Below, piece by piece: positions 1 through 6,897 of a DNA stretch of 64,000 nt (positions are counted from its first letter, which is position 1; every line of letters begins with the position of its first letter). The position numbers and the translations under genes are program-made. The DNA comes from JBOGOC01 sp050747525. GTDB lineage: Bacteria > Acidobacteriota > Polarisedimenticolia > JACPZX01 > DASXTC01. The DNA lies in NCBI GenBank assembly GCA_050747525.1, contig JBOGOC010000031.1, positions 1 through 64,000 of the forward strand, in the 5' to 3' direction. The notes beneath the pieces were generated by a model. That model worked only from the letters and a program-made list of their open reading frames with translations. It did no database searches and had not been told where the DNA came from.

Positions 1-67
1 CGACGCGAACGTCCCCGGAGACCACTCCCCGCCTCCGGCGCGACCGTCACGACCCGAGCGGCCGCGA

Positions 68-1081
68 CTACGACGCGCGCAGTTTGCGGCGGGAGTAGAC
101 CACTTCCTTGAACTCGATGGGGACCGGATAGCGCAGCTTCTCGGCGCGCGTGAGCTCTCTCCAGGCGGCCTCGTAGTCCTGGGCGTAGTAGTGGATGACG
201 GCCAGGTCGTACGAGCGGCCGGCCTCGCGGGGGGCCGCCTCCCACGCCTTCTGGAACTTCTCGGCCAGCAGCAGGAACTGAGCGTGCTGTTCCTTGACGC
301 CGATGAGATGATTCGCCGAATGAGGATCCACGCGGACCGCCTCCTTCAGCTGGGTGAGGGCGCTCTCGTACCGGCCCAGGTGGTTCTGCGCGAGGCCTGA
401 GAACACCAGGGACCGCAGGTCGTGGGGCGACAGCTCGATCGCCTTCTGGAGCTCCACGCCCGCCTCCTCGTAGCGGCCCATCTTGAAAAGGACCGCCCCG
501 AGGTTGCTACGGGCGCGCACGTAGTTGGGGTCGACGGCCAGGGCCGAGCGGTACAGCGCGGCGGCCTCCTGCCACTGTCCACGCCGCTCGTGGATGCTCC
601 CCTTGGACACCATGATGCGCACGTTGGCGGGATCTCCTTCCAGGATCCGGCCGAAGACGGCCAGAGCATCGTCCAGACGATCGGGCTTCCTGATCAGCAG
701 GTCGCCGATCATCATCATGAGATCGACGTTGCCCGGCTGAAGACGCGAGGCGTCCGTCCAGGAGGCGAGCGCCGCGTCCAGGTCGCCCAGCCGGAGGGCG
801 ATCTCTCCCTTGAGCAGGAGCGCATCGATCTGGCCAGGATCGGCCTCGAGTACCTTGTCCACCTCGCGCATGGCTTTGTCCAGCCGCTGCATGGACATCT
901 GCCGGCGCGCCTCGCGGAGGCGCTCCTCGACATCCTGGGAGTAGGAGGGCCACGCGGGGATGAGACAGAGGAACAAGGCAATCGCGCTCGTCCGTCTTGC
1001 GGTCCGCCAGAGGCAGGAGCCTTGTCGGGACCCTTCGGACGTCACGTTCCAGGCCTTGGGGCGCTGCACTCGACCCATCAT
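68..1081 (-). CDS. Exported TPR-repeat protein
   Basis: A protein of about 337 residues made almost entirely of tetratricopeptide repeats, with about six visible units of the form A-x-x-x-Y/F...A-x-x-DP followed by N/A-x-G. Such repeats usually act as protein-protein scaffolds. A basic stretch followed by a hydrophobic segment (SAIALFLCLIPAW) near residues 32-45 suggests a signal peptide, so it is probably periplasmic or lipid-anchored. The open frame extends 40 codons further upstream, but the tandem ATG codons just after TTGGAGT are the best start. It is transcribed away from pdxR. The specific partner is unknown. Confidence 0.75.
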   Translation of the reverse strand: MMGRVQRPKAWNVTSEGSRQGSCLWRTARRTSAIALFLCLIPAWPSYSQDVEERLREARRQMSMQRLDKAMREVDKVLEADPGQIDALLLKGEIALRLGDLDAALASWTDASRLQPGNVDLMMMIGDLLIRKPDRLDDALAVFGRILEGDPANVRIMVSKGSIHERRGQWQEAAALYRSALAVDPNYVRARSNLGAVLFKMGRYEEAGVELQKAIELSPHDLRSLVFSGLAQNHLGRYESALTQLKEAVRVDPHSANHLIGVKEQHAQFLLLAEKFQKAWEAAPREAGRSYDLAVIHYYAQDYEAAWRELTRAEKLRYPVPIEFKEVVYSRRKLRAS

Positions 1082-1454
1082 ACTCCAACACACACGTGAG
1101 GCCGGCGGACCGGCCGGGTCGACCCGCCCTGAATATACGATGGAAGGGCCGGCAAGTGGATCGAGACAGCTTCGCGGCCGCGAGGTGCGCCCGGCGCGCA
1201 TCGTGGCGCGCAGATTGTGCCTGCCCGGTGAATCGGTCCGAATTCAACAAGGACATGGTCCGTTCACCACCCGACGACCCCCGAAAAGGCCTGAAAACGC
1301 CCCTCTCGCGAGCGAGGAACAATCTCCGCGCCACGATGGATTGGATGAACGGACTGCCATATTGGGATAGTCCAATCTCAAAACATCTTGACGTTAGCCC
1401 CCAGCATGGGACAGATTGGGCAGGTATTGCTCTAGTCCAAGCGTTGGAGGTGCC
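1082..1454. other. Divergent intergenic region between TPR gene and pdxR
   Basis: A stretch of 373 bases without a gene. On the minus strand AATATA at 1132-1137 (TATATT read on that strand) is a possible -10 box for the TPR gene, but no good -35 goes with it. On the plus strand TTGACG at 1388-1393 with a weak -10 (about 1411-1417) could drive pdxR. The right-hand 100 bases carry the ATTGG/CCAAT half-sites annotated separately. I see no RNA gene or small ORF with a convincing ribosome binding site. Confidence 0.5.
1340..1440 (+). promoter_or_regulatory. Candidate PdxR operator array
   Basis: Short half-sites recur in front of pdxR. ATTGG occurs at 1340, 1361 and 1415, and TCCAA at 1371 and 1436. 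ATTGG at 1361-1365 and CCAAT at 1372-1376 form an inverted repeat around GATAGT. TAGTCCAA is repeated exactly at 1368-1375 and 1433-1440. Spacings of 21, 54 and 65 bp are near whole helical turns. MocR/PdxR proteins are known to bind direct plus inverted repeats, so an autoregulatory operator is plausible. Confidence 0.45.
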
Positions 1455-2981
1455 ATGATCGCCGTCGAGCTGGACCGCAGGAGCGGGGTGCCTTTCTACC
1501 TGCAGATCGTCCGCCAGGTCCGCTCGGCCGTGGAGACCGGCGCGGTGGCCTTGAGGGATCGGCTGCCCACCACGCGGGATCTTGCCCGCCGGCTCGGCGT
1601 GAACCGCCTGACGGTGACACGGGCCTACGCGGAGCTGGCTCGTGAAGGATGGCTGGACGCCCACGTGGGGCGCGGAAGCTTCGTCTCGCGCCCACCCGCC
1701 CCCGTGGAGGTCGTGAACGGAGAAGAGGCCGGCGGGGGCGACCTGGCCTGGCCGTCCCTGTTCGCGAGACTGCCCGGACGCGCAGTGGACACCGCGTCTC
1801 CCTTCGGGGGAGGAGGCGACCTGCGCAAGGGGACCGTTTCCTTCGCCTCGGTGTTTCCCGATCCGTCCCTCTTTCCGGTGGAGGTCTTCCGCCACTGCCT
1901 CGACGAGGTCCTGCGCAAGGAAGGCCATCGGGTGCTGGCCTACGGCGCGCCCGGCGGCTACGCTCCGCTGCGGGAGATGATCGCCGCGCAGCTCACCACG
2001 CGCGGGATCAAGGTCACCCGTGACCAGGTCGTGATCACCAGCGGATCGCAGCAGGGGATCGACCTGGTGGCCCGCGCGCTCCTCGATCCGGGCGACGTCG
2101 TCCTCGTGGAGAACCCTACGTACACCGGGGCGGTCCAGGTCTTCCACAGCTACGGCGCCGAGCTGGCCGGCGCTCCTCTGGATGCCGAGGGAATCAGCCT
2201 GCCTCACGTGGAGCGCGTCCTGTCGAGGCGCGCCCCCAAGCTGATGTACCTCATGCCCAATTTCCAGAACCCTACCTCCGAGACGATGAGCCTCTCCCGC
2301 CGGCGCGCTCTCGTGCGCCTGGCGGCATCCCGCCGGCTTCCCATCCTCGAGGATGACTTCGGCGGGGACCTCCGGTTCGAGGGTCCCGATCTGCCCGCCC
2401 TGAAGGCCCTGGAGGGAGGCGAGGAGGTCATCTACATGGCCACCTTCGCGAAGAAGCTCCTGCCCGGGCTGCGGGTGGGATGGATCGCGGCGCCACGTCA
2501 GGTCGCCGAGCGCCTGGTGGCGCTCAAGAAGATCACCGACTACGGAACCAGCCTGCTGCTGCAGGCAGCTCTCTGCGAGTTCCTCAGGCGCGGCGAGATG
2601 GAGCGGCACCTGGCTCACGTGATCGAGCAGTATCGCGCCCGGCGCGACGCCATGCTGTCCGCGATGAAGAGATGCTTTCCGGGTGACGCAACCTGGACCC
2701 GTCCGGCCGGGGGCCTGGTGGTCTGGGTCACACTGCCGCCCGGCGTGGACGCGGACGAGGTGGCGGTTTCCGCCGCCGCACGCGGCGTCCTGGTGGGGCG
2801 TGGGGATCTGTTCCATGTGGAGGGGGGAGCCAGGAACAACCTGAGGCTCACCTTCTCGCAGGCGGGCGTGCGGGAGATTCACAGAGGCATCCGGCTGCTG
2901 GGCGACGTGATTCACAAGGCCATGCGGGAGCGGCGGGCTCCGGCGCGGGAGGGCGCCGGCGAGTCGCTTCCCCTCATCTGA
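1455..2981 (+). CDS. pdxR: PdxR-like MocR-family transcriptional regulator
   Basis: A 508-residue MocR regulator: an N-terminal GntR winged helix (about residues 1-75, with LPTTRDLARRLGVNRLTV as recognition region) fused to a fold-type I aminotransferase domain that senses pyridoxal 5'-phosphate. The PLP lysine lies in the sequence TFAKKLLPGLRVGW, and NPTYTG and PNFQNPTSE are typical of the family. The ATG at 1455 has a GGAGG box just upstream; an in-frame ATG at 1416 does not. It lies 16 bp before pdxS on the same strand, so it probably controls PLP synthesis and its own transcription. Family membership is clear; the target is inferred from context. Confidence 0.9.
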   Translation: MIAVELDRRSGVPFYLQIVRQVRSAVETGAVALRDRLPTTRDLARRLGVNRLTVTRAYAELAREGWLDAHVGRGSFVSRPPAPVEVVNGEEAGGGDLAWPSLFARLPGRAVDTASPFGGGGDLRKGTVSFASVFPDPSLFPVEVFRHCLDEVLRKEGHRVLAYGAPGGYAPLREMIAAQLTTRGIKVTRDQVVITSGSQQGIDLVARALLDPGDVVLVENPTYTGAVQVFHSYGAELAGAPLDAEGISLPHVERVLSRRAPKLMYLMPNFQNPTSETMSLSRRRALVRLAASRRLPILEDDFGGDLRFEGPDLPALKALEGGEEVIYMATFAKKLLPGLRVGWIAAPRQVAERLVALKKITDYGTSLLLQAALCEFLRRGEMERHLAHVIEQYRARRDAMLSAMKRCFPGDATWTRPAGGLVVWVTLPPGVDADEVAVSAAARGVLVGRGDLFHVEGGARNNLRLTFSQAGVREIHRGIRLLGDVIHKAMRERRAPAREGAGESLPLI

Positions 2982-2997
2982 CCAACGGAGCGAAGAA

Positions 2998-3894
2998 ATG
3001 GAAGAGATCAACAAGATGCACGGGACCATGAAGCTGAAGACCGGGCTGGCCGAGATGCTGAAGGGCGGCGTCATCATGGACGTGGTCAACGCCGAGCAGG
3101 CGGTCATCGCCGAGAAGGCCGGGGCGGTGGCGGTCATGGCCCTGGAGCGCGTGCCGGCCGACATCCGCGCGCAGGGCGGGGTGGCTCGCATGGCCTCCGT
3201 GTCCAAGGTTCGCGAGATCATGCAGGCGGTCAGCATTCCGGTGATGGCCAAGTGCCGCATCGGTCATTTCGCCGAGGCGCAGATCCTTCAGGAGCTTGGC
3301 GTGGACTACATCGACGAGAGCGAGGTCCTCACCCCCGCCGACGAGCGCCACCACGTGGACAAGATGGCTTTCACGGTCCCGTTCGTCTGTGGAGCCCGCG
3401 ACCTGGGTGAGGCGCTCCGCCGCATCGCGGAAGGTGCCGCGCTGATCCGCACCAAGGGAGAGGCGGGGAGCGGGAACATCGTAGAGGCTGTCAGGCACAT
3501 GCGGCAGGTGACCTCTCACATAAGGCGTCTGACCACGCTGCGCCCCGACGAGATGATGGCGGAGGCCAAGGAGCTGGGTGCCCCTCTGGAGCTGGTGAGG
3601 CGCGTGGCGGCGGAAGGGCGGCTGCCGGTTCCGAATTTCGCGGCCGGAGGGATCGCCACCCCGGCCGACGCCGCTCTGATGATGCAGCTTGGCGCGGAGT
3701 CGGTGTTCGTCGGCTCGGGGATCTTCAAGTCCGCCGACCCGGCCCGGCGCGCGGACGCCATCGTGAAGGCCACCACCTACGCGCATGACCCCAAGGTCCT
3801 GGTCGAGGTCTCCGGCGAACTGGGAGAGGCCATGCCCGGACTGGAGATCTCCGCGCTGCGGGAAGAGCAGCTGCTGCAGAAGAGGGGATGGTGA
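2998..3894 (+). CDS. pdxS: Pyridoxal 5'-phosphate synthase lyase subunit PdxS
   Basis: PdxS (SNZ family), 298 residues, full length. It builds PLP from ribose 5-phosphate, glyceraldehyde 3-phosphate and the ammonia supplied by PdxT, within a 12+12 complex. The catalytic lysine is in VMAKCRIGHF (about K85), the DYIDESEVLTPAD segment is present, and the phosphate-binding GGIATPADAALMMQLGAE stretch lies near residue 218. The ATG follows a weak purine-rich box (GGAGCGAAG). It overlaps pdxT by 7 bp. This is the DXP-independent B6 route. Confidence 0.98.
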   Translation: MEEINKMHGTMKLKTGLAEMLKGGVIMDVVNAEQAVIAEKAGAVAVMALERVPADIRAQGGVARMASVSKVREIMQAVSIPVMAKCRIGHFAEAQILQELGVDYIDESEVLTPADERHHVDKMAFTVPFVCGARDLGEALRRIAEGAALIRTKGEAGSGNIVEAVRHMRQVTSHIRRLTTLRPDEMMAEAKELGAPLELVRRVAAEGRLPVPNFAAGGIATPADAALMMQLGAESVFVGSGIFKSADPARRADAIVKATTYAHDPKVLVEVSGELGEAMPGLEISALREEQLLQKRGW

Positions 3895-4493
3895 ACACGA
3901 TCGGAGTGCTCGCTCTTCAAGGAGACTTCGAGGCGCATCGCGCCGCTCTGGCCCGTGTCGGAGCCGCGTCGCGCGAGGTGAGGCGCCCCGAGGAGCTGGA
4001 CGAGGTCTCGGGCCTCATTCTGCCAGGCGGGGAGAGCACGACGCTCGTGAAGCTCATCGAGGACATGGGACTGGAAGGGCCGCTTCGAAGCTTCGTGCGC
4101 CAGGGCCGGCCGGTCCTGGGCACCTGCGCGGGAGCGATCCTGCTCGCCTCCCAGGTGGAAGGGCGCGACCAGCTCTGCCTTGGCGCAATCGACATCGACG
4201 TGCAGCGCAACGCCTATGGCCGGCAGCGGGAATCGTTCGAGGCCTCGAGCGGGATCCTGATGCCCCCCTCGGGGGGACCTGAGGGGGGGCGTGCCGTGGA
4301 GATGGTCTTCATCCGGGCCCCCCGGATCACGCGCGTCGGAACCAAGGTTACCGTCCTGGGGGTGCACCGCGACGAGCCGGTCCTGGTCCGGCAGGGGGGG
4401 GTCCTGGCGGCCACCTACCATCCCGAAATGGGCCGAGACGGGACGGTTCACCGCCTCCTTGTGGACTTGACGAGGGCTTCCGCGGCGGCCTGA
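3888..4493 (+). CDS. pdxT: Pyridoxal 5'-phosphate synthase glutaminase subunit PdxT
   Basis: Class I glutamine amidotransferase of 201 residues that hydrolyses glutamine and channels ammonia to PdxS. The nucleophile sits in GTCAGAIL (C80), the oxyanion-forming PGGEST motif is at about residues 47-52, and the His/Glu pair is in TYHPEM (about H178, E180). Length is normal for the family. The ATG lies inside the end of pdxS, so the two subunits are translationally coupled. Likely the last gene of the pdxR-pdxS-pdxT operon. Confidence 0.97.
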   Translation: MVNTIGVLALQGDFEAHRAALARVGAASREVRRPEELDEVSGLILPGGESTTLVKLIEDMGLEGPLRSFVRQGRPVLGTCAGAILLASQVEGRDQLCLGAIDIDVQRNAYGRQRESFEASSGILMPPSGGPEGGRAVEMVFIRAPRITRVGTKVTVLGVHRDEPVLVRQGGVLAATYHPEMGRDGTVHRLLVDLTRASAAA

Positions 4494-4498
4494 TCGTC

Positions 4499-4527
4499 TT
4501 GACTCGGGCCGCCGGGACCGCAATATT
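4499..4527 (+). promoter_or_regulatory. Putative promoter of the MshEN-GAF gene, possibly leaderless
   Basis: TTGACT (4499-4504) and AATATT (4522-4527) are separated by 17 bases. Transcription from this promoter would begin around 4534, only a few bases before the ATG at 4537, and there is no Shine-Dalgarno sequence before that ATG. A leaderless or nearly leaderless mRNA is therefore likely if the promoter is real. Confidence 0.45.
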
Positions 4528-4536
4528 TTCCCGCCC

Positions 4537-5817
4537 ATGTCCAGACGTCTGGGCGAAACACTCATATCCAGGGGCAAGCTCAACGAGGGCCAGCTTCACC
4601 GGGCCCTCACGGCCCAGCTCGTGTTCGGAGGCCACCTCGGCAGCAGCCTGCTGGAGATGGGCCTGCTGGACGAGCAGGCGCTGGGAGAGACCCTGGCCTC
4701 CCTGTACGGCGTGCCGTACGCGACCCATGAGAGCCTGGCCCTGATCCCCTACGCCGTGATCCGCGGCCTCCCCTCACGGCTCGCCCAGAAACACAAGGTC
4801 ATCCCCCTGCGGCTCGATGGACGCGTCCTCCAGCTGGCCATGATCGATCCCAAGAACATCCTGGCGGTCGACGAGATCTCCTTCGTGACCGGGTATCGGA
4901 TCGTGCCCTGGGTCTCCCCCGAGGTGCGCATCCTGGAGGCCCTCGAGAAGTACTACGACGTCGCCCGCGCGCCCCGGTTCGTCACCCTGGCGCGGGAGCT
5001 GGCCACGCTCCCGTCCTCCTCGCATCGTCTGAAGCCCCAGACCACGGAGGACATGATTCGCGAGAAGGAGGCCATACCGACGCGCGCCGAAGCGTACGTC
5101 CCGGCGGGCCAGGGAGGAAGCGCGCCTGCCGCGGAGGCGGCGCGCGTCGGGTCCGGAGAGACGAATTCCGACCCCTGGGAGGCCTACGGGTACGGCCGGT
5201 CGTGGCAGGAGGTTGCGGAGGGGATCGACGAGCAGCCCCGGCAGGAGAGCCGCCACGCCGAGGAAGGCGAAGAGGACGACACCCGCCCCCAGCCGCGGGC
5301 GACGCTGGTGCCGGGCGAAGCGATTTCCATGATGACGGTTTCCCGCCGCCTGGCCGAGGCCGGGAGCGTGGACGAGGTGATCGGAGCCACGCTCGCCTAC
5401 GCTTCGGCGCGCCTCCCGCGGACCATCCTGTTCGTCATCCGTGGCGGGCTGGCCGTCGCCTGGTCGGGACACGGCTGGAGCGTCAGCGACACCAGCTGGC
5501 GGCAGCTGGTGATCCCGGTGGCCTCGAAAGCCCCCACCTTGCTGACCACCTGCCCCGAGAAGGCCACCCATTACCTGGGGCCGGTGGCCGCGGAGTCGTG
5601 GGCGGCGGGATTCTATGGATTCCTCAACGCGGAGCTCCCACGCACGGCCCTGCTCATGCCGATCCGGATCCGCGGGCGGGCGGCCGCCTACCTCTACGGC
5701 GACGGGGCCGCCCAGAACATCCTGGCCATCGACCTGCCGTCCATGTCGACGCTCTGCGCCCGTGCCGCCTTCGCGCTGCAGATCATGATCCTCCGCAACA
5801 AGATCCTCGCCTCGTAG
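4537..5817 (+). CDS. MshEN-domain protein with C-terminal GAF-like domain
   Basis: A 426-residue cytoplasmic protein. Residues 4-27 match the 24-residue MshEN consensus (RLG-x2-L-x3-G-x-L-x4-L-x3-L-x2-Q) completely, and residues 33-56 form a second, slightly diverged copy (H for R, L for Q). In MshE-type ATPases this pair of motifs binds cyclic di-GMP. The rest of a GspE N-terminal domain follows to about residue 145, then a low-complexity linker, then a GAF-like domain (about 265-420). There is no Walker A or B motif, so it is not a secretion ATPase. It is probably a signal-sensing adaptor for motility or secretion; the partner is unknown. Confidence 0.75.
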   Translation: MSRRLGETLISRGKLNEGQLHRALTAQLVFGGHLGSSLLEMGLLDEQALGETLASLYGVPYATHESLALIPYAVIRGLPSRLAQKHKVIPLRLDGRVLQLAMIDPKNILAVDEISFVTGYRIVPWVSPEVRILEALEKYYDVARAPRFVTLARELATLPSSSHRLKPQTTEDMIREKEAIPTRAEAYVPAGQGGSAPAAEAARVGSGETNSDPWEAYGYGRSWQEVAEGIDEQPRQESRHAEEGEEDDTRPQPRATLVPGEAISMMTVSRRLAEAGSVDEVIGATLAYASARLPRTILFVIRGGLAVAWSGHGWSVSDTSWRQLVIPVASKAPTLLTTCPEKATHYLGPVAAESWAAGFYGFLNAELPRTALLMPIRIRGRAAAYLYGDGAAQNILAIDLPSMSTLCARAAFALQIMILRNKILAS

Positions 5818-5973
5818 GCACCCCCCCGTTCATTGATCCGCTTGTCGCCCGTGGCGTCCGCCCGTGCGGGGCCCGAATCGCATCAATTGCCGATTTACGG
5901 TGTTGTACTTGACCTTTTCGGGTGATCGCCGCAATTTCATGTCGTCCACATCTTGGAGGAGGCGACGCCCGGC

Positions 5974-6273
5974 ATGGCCAACCCGTACCAGATCCTTCGC
6001 GTCCAGCGCACCGCCACACCAGCCCAGATCGACGACGCGTACTACCGCATGAGACGGCTCGTCTCCTACGGAGAGGGCATCAAGGAAGATGCGATCAACC
6101 TGGCCTATGCCATTCTGAGCGACCCTCAGCGGCGCGCCCGGATCGACGAAGCCCTGGAGCGGCGCAACCCGCACCCCCAGGCCATGGCGCAGCATGGGGG
6201 AGCGCCCCGTGGCGCACAGGCGGGAGGGCGGCGCTCCGGGAGCTGGCTCCAGAAGATCCTCCCCTTCTTCTAG
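5974..6273 (+). CDS. Small degenerate J-domain-like protein
   Basis: A 99-residue protein whose first 60 residues resemble a J domain (NPYQILRVQRTATPAQIDDAY at the start, then LAYAILSDPQRRARID), but the HPD tripeptide needed to stimulate DnaK ATPase is missing and helix II runs straight into RRLVSYGEG. It therefore probably cannot act as a DnaK co-chaperone. The C-terminus is basic and Gly/Ala rich. The ATG at 5974 follows GGAGGAGG at 5955-5962; a TTG at 5953 would put that box inside the gene. It follows the MshEN gene and may share its transcript. Confidence 0.7.
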   Translation: MANPYQILRVQRTATPAQIDDAYYRMRRLVSYGEGIKEDAINLAYAILSDPQRRARIDEALERRNPHPQAMAQHGGAPRGAQAGGRRSGSWLQKILPFF

Positions 6274-6325
6274 ACGCCACCGCGATCCGGCCGCGCCGGA
6301 AGCCACCGGCAGGCTAGAATGCAGC

Positions 6326-6721
6326 ATGAGCGATCCGGTGGGTGAGATCCGCCATCTGCTGCAGCGCTACCAGGACGCGATGTCATCCCGCGACGCGGCC
6401 ACCCTGTCCGACCTGCACTGGCAGGATGCTCGTTTCACGCACCTCGGCCCGACGGGGACGGATATCGGGTGGAGCGCCCGCGAGCGGACCCTCCTCGAGT
6501 CCTTCGAACGCGAGCCGTCGGGCGCCTACACCTTGATCGATCTGCGCATCGAAGTGTTCCACGGGAAGTTCGCCAGCGCGAGCGGCCGGTGGGAACGAGT
6601 CCTCCCGGGCCCCGACTCACCACGCACGGGCAAGGTCCTGTTCGTCATGTCCAGGATGGGGAGCTCCTGGAAGATCGTGGCCGATCACCATGCGCCGGCG
6701 GGAGAGGAGCGCGAGAGATGA
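6326..6721 (+). CDS. NTF2/SnoaL-like domain protein
   Basis: A 131-residue protein with the length and pattern of an NTF2-like (SnoaL/DUF4440) fold: an N-terminal helix (IRHLLQRYQDAMSSRDAATL), a short strand with FTHLGP, and C-terminal strands ending SWKIVADHHAP. Such domains form small cone-shaped pockets and serve as enzymes or ligand-binding modules; the sequence gives no way to tell which. The ATG at 6326 was chosen because the pattern begins there; the open frame continues upstream without support. It ends just before the oppositely oriented tRNA-Leu gene. Confidence 0.75.
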   Translation: MSDPVGEIRHLLQRYQDAMSSRDAATLSDLHWQDARFTHLGPTGTDIGWSARERTLLESFEREPSGAYTLIDLRIEVFHGKFASASGRWERVLPGPDSPRTGKVLFVMSRMGSSWKIVADHHAPAGEERER

Positions 6722-6729
6722 GGAAGGCG

Positions 6730-6816
6730 TGGTGCCGAAGCGGGGACTCGAACCCCGAAGCCCTTGCGAGCACAGGCACCTGAAGCCTGCGTGTTTGCCA
6801 ATTTCACCACTTCGGC
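6730..6816 (-). tRNA. tRNA-Leu (anticodon CAG)
   Basis: Read on the minus strand the gene starts GCCGAAG and ends CTTCGGC-ACCA, a perfect 7-bp acceptor stem with encoded CCA. The anticodon arm is CAGGC-TTCAGGT-GCCTG, giving anticodon CAG (bases 6780-6782), which reads CTG leucine codons. A T-arm GGGG-TTCGAGT-CCCC and a long variable arm place it as a class II leucine tRNA. Total length is 87 bases. CTG is visibly the dominant leucine codon in this genome, so this should be a heavily used tRNA. Confidence 0.97.
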
Positions 6817-6854
6817 ACGGGTTGCACTGCGAGTCTGTTGGGAAAACGGGCGCC

Positions 6855-6884
6855 ACTCTAGCATCGTGCCGACAAAAGTGTCAA
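6855..6884 (-). promoter_or_regulatory. Putative promoter of tRNA-Leu
   Basis: On the minus strand TTGACA (6884-6879) is followed after 18 bases by TAGAGT (6860-6855), preceded by TGC in the manner of an extended -10 box. The start would fall about 30 bases before the tRNA 5' end. The promoter lies back to back with the start of rnr. Confidence 0.55.
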
Positions 6885-6897
6885 CCACCGTGACGAC

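Noticed and set aside
507..3260. A 917-codon minus-strand frame across pdxR and the TPR gene
   Set aside because: It overlaps two well-supported genes in another frame and strand, has no recognisable domain and low-complexity Arg/Gly/His-rich composition typical of GC-rich shadow frames.
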